Shown: one piece after another, positions 1-6,921 of the stretch
How the letters are laid out: each line of letters starts with the position of its first letter
How positions within the stretch are numbered: position 1 is the stretch's first letter
Assembly: GCA_002331045.1 (NCBI GenBank)
Contig: DCYK01000016.1
Coordinates: 1-22,908 of the forward strand
Length of the DNA stretch: 22,908 nucleotides
Source of the DNA: Candidatus Saccharibacteria bacterium UBA2112
GTDB taxonomy: Bacteria > Patescibacteriota > Saccharimonadia > Saccharimonadales > Saccharimonadaceae
Direction: 5' to 3'
Translations under genes and position numbers: made by a program
The notes under the pieces: generated by a model
Told to the model about the DNA's origin: nothing
Seen by the model: the letters and a program-made list of their open reading frames with translations, nothing else
Databases searched by the model: none

Positions 1-538
1 TGTTCTCTATTTTGATATCTGCTGCGTCACGAACGGCTGCCATATTCAATGTGCCTGCTGGCGCATCGACTGGCGGGTGCATCTCACGAGCTTCATCTGC
101 CTGAAATTGTTCAAATGTTACTTGATCCTCCTCTGCGCGTCCACGATTGACACTTCTGACACGTTGATAGCGCGAGTATTGATCCGCATCAACCCATACG
201 ACGACACCTCCATGGTCATGAATTGCTTTACTTTCCCCAGGATGCCGCAAACTGACGAGCGCTACGCCCACATAGCCTTTCTCGTCCTTTTCAGCAAAAT
301 ATTTTTCAATAGCCTTCGTAAACATTATTCCGTCGTCACCAGATTCATTGCGCCATTCCTTACTTAGTGCAGAGGTATTTTCACGAATAACCCGCTTGCC
401 TTGGCGGCGCAATTCTTCTCGCAATAATTCTGTCACGCTATAAAAATGATACCCGCACCGTTCGGCCAGCAACTTACCCAGCTCGTCCTTGCCCGCACCG
501 TTCGTTCCTGCTATTCCAACAATTTGCGGCAGTTTCAT
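1..538 (-). CDS. P-loop nucleotide kinase-like protein (UPF0200/dephospho-CoA-kinase-like), 3' end outside window
   Basis: The first 179 codons of this protein are visible; the C-terminus runs off the left edge. The N-terminus holds a Walker A loop, GTNGAGKD (residues 11-18), with Asp where Ser/Thr is usual. It is followed by a YSVTELLREELRRQGK segment and later a basic stretch around RVRSVNRGRAEED. This order resembles the adenylate-kinase/dephospho-CoA-kinase-like UPF0200 group, which suggests phosphate transfer from ATP to a nucleotide-like substrate in the cytoplasm; the substrate cannot be read from sequence. The ATG lies only 3 bases after the rpoD stop, so it is probably the third gene of the dnaG-rpoD operon and translationally linked to rpoD. 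The family call is from motif memory and is moderate; P-loop kinase is firm. Confidence 0.7.
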   Translation of the reverse strand, partial: MKLPQIVGIAGTNGAGKDELGKLLAERCGYHFYSVTELLREELRRQGKRVIRENTSALSKEWRNESGDDGIMFTKAIEKYFAEKDEKGYVGVALVSLRHPGESKAIHDHGGVVVWVDADQYSRYQRVRSVNRGRAEEDQVTFEQFQADEAREMHPPVDAPAGTLNMAAVRDAADIKIEN

Positions 539-541
539 GCT

Positions 542-1549
542 CTAGCCCAAATACTCGTGTAGCTTCTTTGAATCCTTGTGTTTGCGTAACTTCGCCAATG
601 CTTTTGCCTCTATTTGGCGGATGCGTTCGCGCGTCACGGCGAATTCCTGTCCCACTTCTTCAAGTGTATGACTCTTGCCATTATCCAGCCCAAAACGCAT
701 CTTGACGATCTTTTGTTCACGATCAGACAATGTTGATAGAATTGTTTGCACCTGCTCTTTTAGTAGCTGATTCGTCGCTGATTCTTCTGGTGTTGCACCA
801 TCTTCATCCTCGATAAAGTCGCCTAGCACACTGTCTTCGTCATCACCATCACGACCCACGCCAGCATCAAGCGACGTAATGTCCTGCTTGATCTTGATCA
901 CGTATTCAACCTTTTCCGGTTCCATTTCCAGCTCTTTTGCCAGTTCTTCGATGGTTGGCTCGCGGTTCAGCTCCTGTGTCATGCGGCGCTGAGTGCGCAA
1001 TAGTTTATTGATTGTCTCGACCATGTGCACAGGAATACGAATCGTTCGTGCCTGATCGGCAATTGCTCGCGTGATCGCCTGACGAATCCACCAGGTAGCA
1101 TAGGTGCTAAATTTGAATCCCTTGTCTGGATCGAACTTTTCGACGGCTCGCAGTAGACCAGTGTTTCCCTCTTGAATCAGGTCCAAGAAGTCCAATCCGC
1201 GACCGCTATAGCGTTTGGCAATCGATACAACCAGACGCATATTTGCCTCGGCCATCTTATCTTTTGCTTTTTTGTCACCCTCAACAACACGTTTTGCCAG
1301 TTCCAGCTCCTCTTCGGTGCTCAGTAGTGGAATCTTACCGATCTCGCGAAGATACAGCCGTACGCTGTCATCGCTAATGTCATCCAGGTACTGACTGTTG
1401 TTCAGTGTTTCTTCGTCGACCTCTTCTTCTTCGGCCAGTTCATCCAGCATCGGTTCATCAATATCACCAAGCTTACTATTATCGTCATCATTCGCATCAG
1501 TTGTCTGATCATCGTTTATACGTAGGTCATCGTCACCGTCTGGCATCAT
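542..1549 (-). CDS. rpoD: Primary RNA polymerase sigma factor (sigma-70)
   Basis: This is the housekeeping sigma factor that directs RNA polymerase to -10/-35 promoters. The 335-residue protein has a short acidic N-terminus (about 1-57) in place of a full region 1.1. Region 1.2 follows (DSVRLYLREIGKIPLLS, about 61-77), then region 2 with the -10 recognition helix (GFKFSTYATWWIRQAITRAI, about 144-163), region 3 (about 170-260) and region 4 with the -35 helix-turn-helix (TLEEVGQEFAVTRERIRQIE, about 295-314). The start overlaps the dnaG stop (ATGA). A second ATG follows at once (1546-1544) and sits at a better distance from the AGGAG site in the dnaG tail, so translation may begin at Met2. The near-consensus promoters found in this window fit this ordinary sigma-70 region 2/4 pair. 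Confidence 0.97.
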   Translation of the reverse strand: MMPDGDDDLRINDDQTTDANDDDNSKLGDIDEPMLDELAEEEEVDEETLNNSQYLDDISDDSVRLYLREIGKIPLLSTEEELELAKRVVEGDKKAKDKMAEANMRLVVSIAKRYSGRGLDFLDLIQEGNTGLLRAVEKFDPDKGFKFSTYATWWIRQAITRAIADQARTIRIPVHMVETINKLLRTQRRMTQELNREPTIEELAKELEMEPEKVEYVIKIKQDITSLDAGVGRDGDDEDSVLGDFIEDEDGATPEESATNQLLKEQVQTILSTLSDREQKIVKMRFGLDNGKSHTLEEVGQEFAVTRERIRQIEAKALAKLRKHKDSKKLHEYLG

Positions 1550-3288
1550 TTTTCTCCTCTAATTAGTTGATTCAGCTGGCGCAGATACTCGTCGGCGGCA
1601 TCGTTATCACCACGCTCCCGAGCGGCTGCTTCTTGTTCTTTGATTTTTGCTTTTTTGAAATTTACCTGTAGCGAATGCAGTTTCTCGGTGGCGGAAACGA
1701 CGCGATTGTCGCTATGCCATGCCACGTTATCCATCTCGGGATGCAATAATAACATTGTCACATACTTCTCATATGGCTGCAAGCTTGAGGGGATCTCGTG
1801 GACCTCTTTGCCACGATGTTTTTGCAGATACCGTACAACCTCCTGTCGTTCTTCCCCTCCAAATGCACCCGGATCAATATCGCGTAACAGCTCTTGCACC
1901 CTGGTATCAATCATCGCCATTGCTAAGATTGTATCCTGATTTTTGTCAGCCAAGCGCGGCTGTATATTTTCCGTATGAGGGGATGATTTGATCGCTCGCT
2001 GTCTTTGCTGCGGTTCCTCGAGTACTGCTAGTTTTTTAGCGACGGCCTCTCGCGATGAGTCTGTCAGGCGTGCTACCATCGACTGGTAGTGATCCTGTTC
2101 GACAGGATCCGTCAATGCCCGAATGACCCGCAGTGCCGCCGTGGTAAATGACCGTTTGCCTGCTGCTGTTTGCAAATCCTCTCGCGCAGCAAACTGTGCC
2201 ATAACCCAGTCAACGACTGGCTGCGACGAGTCAATTGCTTTTTGCCACAAGGATGAATCTTTTTGAATCAATTCATCCGGGTCTTTGGCACCATCCGACA
2301 GCGTCACGATTAATAGATTCACGCCAACGCGCTGCGCAATAGGAATTACTCGCTCGGTTGCTGCGAGTCCCGCCTTATCACCATCAAACGCCAATCGAAC
2401 ATGCTCGGAAAGCCGAGACAATGTGCGTAAGTGATACTCGGTCATGGCCGTACCTGCACTGGCAACCACTTGTTTGACACCAGCTTGATGGCTACTCACA
2501 ACATCCAAGTTACCCTCGACAGCAACGGCATAGTCAGCCTTACGGATCGCTTCCTTTGCCTGGCTCAAGCCAAACACATGCCGACTCTTGTCATACAGCA
2601 ACGTCTGCGGCGTGTTCAAATACTTTGGCGCCGACGGATCCTCGCGAGTAACCCTGCCCGTAAACCCAATCACCTGGCCGGTTCCGTCCATCAACGGCAC
2701 CATCATCCGCCCACGAAACAGATCACTCCCAAAGCGATTTACCAAACCGCCATCCTTGAGCTCCTTGTCCGTGTAACCACGCTTCTTCAAAAAAACCGTT
2801 AGCGCATCACCACTGTCTGGAGCATACCCAATCCGAAAATCCTGAACAACTGTTTTGTTCAACCCACGTTTTTGAAAGATGTATTCCTGGGCGTGCGTAT
2901 TATTCAACAAGCTTTGCTGATAATACGTTGCGGCCAGGTCATGCATTGCCAAGAGGCGCTTTTTGCGCTGCGCCAGCTCACCGGAGCCATTCCCTTGATA
3001 CATCGCGAGGTCCACGCCGGCCCGACGCGCCAGGTGTTCGAGTGCTTGGCGAAAATCCATCCCCTCAACTTCCATGACAAAACTAAACACATCTCCACCC
3101 TTACCGGAACTGAAATCGTGCCAAATGTGTTTATCTGGACTCACAAAAAAGCTCGGTGTTTTTTCGCCACTAAACGGGCTGAGACCTTTAAAGTTTCGCC
3201 CTGCCCGCTTCAACTGCACATACTCACCGATCACATCTTCGATGTTCAGCCGTGCCCGCACCTCTTCCTTTACGTCGCTTCCCTGCAT
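1546..3288 (-). CDS. dnaG: DNA primase DnaG lacking the zinc-finger ligands
   Basis: DnaG synthesises RNA primers at the replication fork. The 580-residue protein has the CHC2-type N-terminal domain (about 1-95), the RNA polymerase/Toprim core (about 120-340) with EGNLDV (258-263) and DGDKAG (302-307) carrying the acidic metal-binding residues, and a helical C-terminal part (about 440-580) where DnaB helicase binding is expected. The N-terminal fold is recognisable from the GEKTPSFFVSPDKHIWH and GKGGDVFSF segments. However, all four zinc ligands of the usual C-x2-H...C-x2-C pattern are replaced: Ser37, Ser40, Asp58 and Ser61. The gene heads an operon with rpoD and a kinase. A TACAAT -10 lies 6 bases before the ATG, so the mRNA is probably leaderless. 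Confidence 0.96.
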   Translation of the reverse strand: MQGSDVKEEVRARLNIEDVIGEYVQLKRAGRNFKGLSPFSGEKTPSFFVSPDKHIWHDFSSGKGGDVFSFVMEVEGMDFRQALEHLARRAGVDLAMYQGNGSGELAQRKKRLLAMHDLAATYYQQSLLNNTHAQEYIFQKRGLNKTVVQDFRIGYAPDSGDALTVFLKKRGYTDKELKDGGLVNRFGSDLFRGRMMVPLMDGTGQVIGFTGRVTREDPSAPKYLNTPQTLLYDKSRHVFGLSQAKEAIRKADYAVAVEGNLDVVSSHQAGVKQVVASAGTAMTEYHLRTLSRLSEHVRLAFDGDKAGLAATERVIPIAQRVGVNLLIVTLSDGAKDPDELIQKDSSLWQKAIDSSQPVVDWVMAQFAAREDLQTAAGKRSFTTAALRVIRALTDPVEQDHYQSMVARLTDSSREAVAKKLAVLEEPQQRQRAIKSSPHTENIQPRLADKNQDTILAMAMIDTRVQELLRDIDPGAFGGEERQEVVRYLQKHRGKEVHEIPSSLQPYEKYVTMLLLHPEMDNVAWHSDNRVVSATEKLHSLQVNFKKAKIKEQEAAARERGDNDAADEYLRQLNQLIRGEK

Positions 3289-3294
3289 ACCTGT

Positions 3295-3303
3295 ATTGTA
3301 TCA
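3295..3303 (-). promoter_or_regulatory. Extended -10 of the dnaG-rpoD operon
   Basis: On the minus strand this reads TGA-TACAAT, an extended -10 element, and 6 bases separate it from the dnaG ATG. Transcription would begin at or next to the A of the start codon, giving a leaderless message. I see no good -35 at 16-18 bases, which is tolerable for an extended -10. Confidence 0.6.
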
Positions 3304-3306
3304 CTC

Positions 3307-3335
3307 TTTACCCCTGTAGACGTTTATGGTTAAAT
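3307..3335 (+). promoter_or_regulatory. Possible promoter of the 3345 membrane-protein gene
   Basis: TTTACC (3307-3312) and TTAAAT (3330-3335) are separated by 17 bases, and the ATG follows 9 bases later. Each box is only a partial match, so this is a weak prediction. It overlaps the upstream region of the divergent dnaG promoter. Confidence 0.35.
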
Positions 3336-3344
3336 GATGAGGAC

Positions 3345-4043
3345 ATGAATCCCAACCAACCACAAAACCAAAATCCACAACCAGGACCACCGCAACAGCC
3401 GACACCTCCTCCCACGCCAGAGGTAGAGCCTCGCTATAGTACAGGAACGCCTGCATATGACCCAAACTATCTCGATTCAATATCGCCCGGACCACCGCAA
3501 CAAAAATTCTTTAGTGGTTCCTTTGGCAAAATCTTTTTTGCTATGCTAGGACTCTTTGCGTTGGCTGTGAGCCTCATTGTCGCCTTCAGCGGCCAGGACA
3601 ACACTGCTGACCTACAACAAATGTCTGTTCGACTAGATAACATTGAAAAGACGGCCGATAGTATTCACGAGGATATCGATAGTAGCAACCTGCGAGAGAC
3701 CAATACACAATTCAGGCTCTGGGCGGCTGATAGTAAACGCCGCTCCGAAGAATTACTACAGCTTGGTGGCATCACACGAACTGATTTCAACAAGGAAATG
3801 GTCCGCGCCGAGGAAGCGCGTGCCGAAGAAATGAATGATAAGTTTGAAGATGCCCGTCTGAGCGCCCGCCTGCACCGCGTCTATTCAACGACTATGGCGC
3901 TTGAAGCAGAAGTGCTGATAAATATGTTCACACAGCTACAAAAGAATCCATCCAGCAAGATACGTGAATACGCCGCTAACTCTATCGAAAACCTGACACC
4001 AATCAAAAAATCATTCAGTGAATTCGTTGATGACGGAAACTAA
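3345..4043 (+). CDS. Single-pass membrane protein with Pro/Gln-rich N-terminus, unknown function
   Basis: I do not recognise a family. The 232-residue protein begins with about 55 residues rich in Pro, Gln and Asn (PQNQNPQPGPPQQPTPPP). One hydrophobic helix follows (about 62-81, FFAMLGLFALAVSLIVAF), then a charged, mostly helical domain (about 85-225) with coiled-coil-like stretches such as EMVRAEEARAEEMNDKFEDA. The likely layout is a disordered N-terminus in the cytoplasm and a helical domain outside, or the reverse. The reading frame stays open upstream to 3252, but that would run across the dnaG start. The ATG at 3345, behind a TGAGGA and a possible -10, is therefore preferred. Its end overlaps the convergent YjbR gene by 4 bases. 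Confidence 0.75.
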   Translation: MNPNQPQNQNPQPGPPQQPTPPPTPEVEPRYSTGTPAYDPNYLDSISPGPPQQKFFSGSFGKIFFAMLGLFALAVSLIVAFSGQDNTADLQQMSVRLDNIEKTADSIHEDIDSSNLRETNTQFRLWAADSKRRSEELLQLGGITRTDFNKEMVRAEEARAEEMNDKFEDARLSARLHRVYSTTMALEAEVLINMFTQLQKNPSSKIREYAANSIENLTPIKKSFSEFVDDGN

Positions 4044-4375
4044 TCACTACCAACGATAAGTTCGTAACTGTGACGAGCCAAATCAAATATCTCGTCATCA
4101 GTCAGTTGACCAGTGCAAATAATCGTATTCCAGTGCTTTTTGTTTAAATGATAGCCTGGTAATACGGTCTCGTACTTTTCCCGCAGGTGCTCGGCAAGCT
4201 TTGGATCGCATTTCAAACTGACTCGCAGTGGATCACTCTCTTCGGCCACAATCGCCACAATCTTTCCCTCGGGCTTATTACCATATTTGTATACAGCTGC
4301 TTCCTCGCCAAACGGATAATCCAGCCATACCTTCGGTAATCCTGTGATGAAGTCGGCGAACGCCCGATGTTTCAT
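4040..4375 (-). CDS. MmcQ/YjbR family protein
   Basis: The 111-residue protein is a good full-length match in layout to the MmcQ/YjbR (DUF419, CyaY-like fold) family. It has DYPFGEEAAVYKYG near residue 19, SLKCDPKLAEHLREKYETV in the middle, and the signature PGYHLNKKHWNT followed by LTDDEIFDLARHSYELIV. Members are small cytoplasmic proteins, often thought to bind DNA or nucleic acid, but no firm biochemical role is settled. Its start overlaps the orn stop by 4 bases (ATGA), so it is translationally coupled to orn. Its end overlaps the convergent membrane-protein gene by 4 bases. Confidence 0.92.
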   Translation of the reverse strand: MKHRAFADFITGLPKVWLDYPFGEEAAVYKYGNKPEGKIVAIVAEESDPLRVSLKCDPKLAEHLREKYETVLPGYHLNKKHWNTIICTGQLTDDEIFDLARHSYELIVGSD

Positions 4376-4920
4376 ATACGTATTTTCCCTAGGTAATACT
4401 TCAGTTCCATGATACTCCCACGGATATCATCAATTGCCCGGTGTTCCTCTGGTTTAGCAAACCGTTTATCGTACTTTCCATCGAACACGACTTTCCAGGC
4501 ACTGACATCCAGCATACGATAATGGAGGCGCTTATTGAGCCTCGGCCACTCGTTTTCGATGAACTTGCGATCCTGGTGAATCGAATTACCCGCCAGCAGT
4601 ACAGGCGTATCCGCATCAAAGTGTCTATCGATGAATTCCAGTAGTTCATTCTCAACAATTCGTCCGTTTTTTGCCTTACCAGAGGTGTTTTGTGCCTTTA
4701 GCGCGTCGCGAACTTTAGGAAACTTGTCCCAGAAATCCTTTCCAACCATCATACGTTTCTCGACGATGCCACGGCCCACTGCCTTGACTGCATCGTACTT
4801 CGCTATTTCTGTAAAATCCCAGTCAGTGGCAATTGCTGCCACCTCTAATATTCGGTCTTGGACTGGATCCAGACCTGTCATTTCTAAATCCACCCATAAT
4901 AATTTTGCACGTTTTGTCAT
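4372..4920 (-). CDS. orn: Oligoribonuclease
   Basis: Orn is a DEDDh 3'-5' exoribonuclease that degrades the shortest RNAs, including the linear dinucleotide left from cyclic-di-GMP breakdown. The exonuclease motifs are in order: WVDLEMTGLD (Exo I, Asp and Glu ligands), GNSIHQDRKFI (Exo II) and HRAIDDI (Exo III). Its 182 residues are typical of the family. A longer frame starts at 4938, but a TATACT -10 lies inside that extension, exactly 6 bases before the ATG at 4920. The protein start MTKRAKLLWVDLEMTG also fits family N-termini. The start at 4920 is therefore chosen and the mRNA is probably leaderless. It is coupled to the YjbR gene downstream. Confidence 0.95.
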   Translation of the reverse strand: MTKRAKLLWVDLEMTGLDPVQDRILEVAAIATDWDFTEIAKYDAVKAVGRGIVEKRMMVGKDFWDKFPKVRDALKAQNTSGKAKNGRIVENELLEFIDRHFDADTPVLLAGNSIHQDRKFIENEWPRLNKRLHYRMLDVSAWKVVFDGKYDKRFAKPEEHRAIDDIRGSIMELKYYLGKIRI

Positions 4921-4926
4921 ACGTTC

Positions 4927-4932
4927 AGTATA
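4927..4932 (-). promoter_or_regulatory. -10 element of orn
   Basis: TATACT on the minus strand, 6 bases before the orn ATG. This position decides the start at 4920 and implies a leaderless transcript. A -35 is not convincing; CTGTCA at 19 bases is the best candidate. Confidence 0.6.
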
Positions 4933-4940
4933 AACCATAG

Positions 4941-4976
4941 CAAAAGAAAAGTGACAGAGCGTTACTCTGCCACTTT
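4941..4976 (-). terminator. Rho-independent terminator after the laccase-domain gene
   Basis: A 12-bp stem (4948-4959 with 4965-4976, one G-T pair on the minus strand) with a 5-base loop is followed on the minus strand by TTTTCTTTTG. It lies 18 bases past the laccase-domain stop and just upstream of the orn -10, insulating the two units. Confidence 0.85.
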
Positions 4977-4994
4977 AGAGACACCTCCTAGAGA

Positions 4995-5876
4995 CTAGTT
5001 ATTGACACGAACCAGTATAGCCGCGTTGCGACCAGTCACGCCCTTCTGCACTCTCATGCGATGCGAGTAGAATCGGTCGTCGGTCAAGGTGTTGAGGTCC
5101 TGACCATCTGCACTGTATGCCGAGGAAGTTTGAATCCGCTCACGTCGCACCCCAAACTCCTCTAATTGTGCGATGACAGCGTCGGTCATGCTGATATACG
5201 ACCGCTCATTAATAACCCTAACAAAGTCACCGCCAAAAGTAGCTAGCCACCGTTCCAGTCCTTCTCCCTGTAGCTCAAAAGCTTCTGTCGCATTTGGATG
5301 AATATTAACCAGAACATTCGTCATCTTCGTTCCTCGGTGAATCATCTCGGTTACTATTGCTCTCACCATCCCAGCAAGTATCCCCTGCCAGCCAGCATGA
5401 CCCTGCGCTACATTGCCATATGCGTTCGGGTCCACGATATCGAAAACCGGACAATCCGCAGGCGCAATCAGGTTTGCATAACCAGGCCGTGCGATAATTG
5501 CGGCATCTGCTCTTTTGCGCGCTGGTGAAATCACTAGCAAATCATGGATAGTAGCATCATTGACTTCCACCACATTAGCCCCTTGTACGGGCCTGGGGCA
5601 CGACACCTCCATTATCGAGTTAACTCCAACACTGTTTGCCAAGTGAATTCGTCGACGTGCTGCTCGCGTCATTTCGACAATAACAGCCTCTTCGATATCC
5701 TTATTCGATACACCAACGAGCTTTAATCCTTCGCGGACTACCTCCTCCGCCACTGACATATTGTTGCCGAGCGGGTCGGAAATGGTTCGTTCTCCGACCA
5801 GCGTAAACACTGACCGAACCCGAGGGACATCCTCGAATATAGCAGGGATAAGCGTTGCGTCATACAAGTAATGCAT
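4995..5876 (-). CDS. Laccase-domain (YfiH/PgeF/DUF152) protein
   Basis: The 293-residue protein belongs to the YfiH/YlmD family, formerly called polyphenol oxidase. Members have been tied to purine nucleoside cleavage and to editing of peptidoglycan precursors (PgeF). The core holds ARPGYANLIAPADCPVF and GHAGWQGILAGM, with the conserved Cys142 and His160. The first member of the usual His-Cys-His set, normally in a VHG motif, appears to be Gln98 (PVQGANVVEV), so metal binding may be altered. The frame is open to 5945, but a promoter occupies that stretch. AAGGAG lies 5 bases before the ATG at 5876, which fixes the start. It is a single-gene unit, divergent from the TrmB-like regulator and ended by a strong terminator. 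Confidence 0.85.
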   Translation of the reverse strand: MHYLYDATLIPAIFEDVPRVRSVFTLVGERTISDPLGNNMSVAEEVVREGLKLVGVSNKDIEEAVIVEMTRAARRRIHLANSVGVNSIMEVSCPRPVQGANVVEVNDATIHDLLVISPARKRADAAIIARPGYANLIAPADCPVFDIVDPNAYGNVAQGHAGWQGILAGMVRAIVTEMIHRGTKMTNVLVNIHPNATEAFELQGEGLERWLATFGGDFVRVINERSYISMTDAVIAQLEEFGVRRERIQTSSAYSADGQDLNTLTDDRFYSHRMRVQKGVTGRNAAILVRVNN

Positions 5877-5881
5877 ACCGT

Positions 5882-5887
5882 CTCCTT
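5882..5887 (-). promoter_or_regulatory. Shine-Dalgarno of the laccase-domain gene
   Basis: AAGGAG on the minus strand, 5 bases before the ATG at 5876. It is among the few strong ribosome-binding sites in the window and it excludes the longer start at 5945. Confidence 0.8.
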
Positions 5888-5927
5888 TGAAAGTGCGAGT
5901 ACACCGCTTTGATGTACTTAACTGTAT

Positions 5928-5955
5928 ATTATACTGCTTTTTCAATTTTTGTCAA
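5928..5955 (-). promoter_or_regulatory. Consensus sigma-70 promoter of the laccase-domain gene
   Basis: TTGACA (5955-5950) and TATAAT (5933-5928) on the minus strand are separated by 16 bases. Both boxes match consensus perfectly. Transcription should start near 5921, giving a leader of about 45 bases with a strong ribosome-binding site. Confidence 0.88.
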
Positions 5956-6003
5956 TACATTTTTCTTATTTTTTACAACTAATACATCTGTTATATTTAT
6001 ATT

Positions 6004-6022
6004 TGTGAATATGTTATTCACA
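6004..6022. promoter_or_regulatory. Operator-like palindrome over the TrmB-like gene's -35
   Basis: TGTGAAT-N5-ATTCACA is a perfect 7-bp inverted repeat with a 5-base spacer. Its right arm contains the -35 box TTCACA, so a bound protein would block the promoter. The adjacent regulator is the natural candidate for self-control; this is an inference. Confidence 0.65.
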
Positions 6023-6045
6023 TTTAAAATAAAATATGCTATACT
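6017..6045 (+). promoter_or_regulatory. Promoter of the TrmB-like regulator
   Basis: TTCACA (6017-6022) and TATACT (6040-6045) are 17 bases apart, with TGC just before the -10. Six bases separate the -10 from the ATG, implying a leaderless mRNA. Confidence 0.82.
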
Positions 6046-6051
6046 ATAGAT

Positions 6052-6897
6052 ATGAATGAAGCTATCCTGCAAGAAGCCGGTCTCACAGATGCAGAGGCGC
6101 ACGTATATGCCCTCCTTGTCAAAAATAGCCCCTCTACCCCGCCAGCTCTTGCTGAGATGTCTGGCGAGAGTCGCACAAACACTTACAAACTGTTGGATAC
6201 ACTCGAGGAGATGGGACTCGTCGCACGTGATGAATCACAGAAAAAACTCCGATATTGGGCAAATAATCCGTCACATTTATTAGATCAACTAAAAAAACAG
6301 CGCTCAGATGTTGAAGCCGCAGAAAGGCGCTTCCAGCAATCGCTTCCCTTGCTTGTCGAAGAATACTTCAAATATTCTGAACAACCTGCCATACGTTATT
6401 TCCACGGAGTTGATGGCGTTAAAAAAATCTACAAGGATCAATTAAAAACTGGTCAACCAATCACCCAAATATTCTCCCCGGCACTGATTGATATCATGGG
6501 CAAACAAAATGCGCACTTGCTGCGGAATGAATTTCCAAAACACGATATCTCACAACACGTGTTTTTTGGTGATGCTGCACCATATGTCAAATCGGACGAA
6601 CCATCAATGACCGTAGCCGAGTCAGACAAAATTATGAAAATGACTCGCACTTGGCTAGATGAAAATGATCTAAAACAGCCTGTCGAATGGACAGTTTACG
6701 GAGACAAATTATCCATTGTATCTTTAGGTAACGAACTAATTGGTATGATCATCGAGTCTCCACAAATTGCTGCATCTTTTCGAGAAATTCTCGCTCTACT
6801 TGATCGTAAAGTCCGCAATGAACCCGGCTACGAGCAACTTCCTCGCAAACGTACACATACAATGATTCCTGAGTCAATCAAAGAAAAAGCATCTTAA
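6052..6897 (+). CDS. TrmB-like transcriptional regulator
   Basis: This is a 281-residue DNA-binding regulator. The N-terminal winged helix (about 4-70) has the TrmB arrangement: LTDAEAHVYALLVKNSPSTPPALAEMSGESRTNTYKLLDTLEEMGLV, then a wing ending in LRYWANNP. A linking coiled-coil (about 75-110) is followed by a C-terminal sensor-like domain starting at AIRYFHGVDGVKKIYKDQL, as in TrmB-type proteins that bind sugars or other small ligands. The ligand here is unknown. A palindrome overlaps its own -35 and suggests autoregulation. The EamA transporter begins 24 bases downstream, so the regulator may control import or export of a metabolite by that transporter. The mRNA is probably leaderless. Confidence 0.88.
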   Translation: MNEAILQEAGLTDAEAHVYALLVKNSPSTPPALAEMSGESRTNTYKLLDTLEEMGLVARDESQKKLRYWANNPSHLLDQLKKQRSDVEAAERRFQQSLPLLVEEYFKYSEQPAIRYFHGVDGVKKIYKDQLKTGQPITQIFSPALIDIMGKQNAHLLRNEFPKHDISQHVFFGDAAPYVKSDEPSMTVAESDKIMKMTRTWLDENDLKQPVEWTVYGDKLSIVSLGNELIGMIIESPQIAASFREILALLDRKVRNEPGYEQLPRKRTHTMIPESIKEKAS

Positions 6898-6907
6898 CAT
6901 ACTTGTG

Positions 6908-6913
6908 TATAAT
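6908..6913 (+). promoter_or_regulatory. -10 of the EamA transporter gene
   Basis: TATAAT lies 8 bases before the ATG at 6922, in the 24-base gap after the TrmB-like gene. No clear -35 is visible. It would give a transcript with almost no leader, in addition to any read-through from the regulator. Confidence 0.5.
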
Positions 6914-6921
6914 GTCCCATA

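Noticed and set aside
3252..3344. Longer start for the plus-strand membrane-protein gene
   Set aside because: It would cover the dnaG promoter and first codons; the translation of this part looks like antisense dnaG.
5877..5945. Longer start for the laccase-domain gene
   Set aside because: The extension overlaps the -10 and the expected transcription start, and a strong AAGGAG selects the ATG at 5876.
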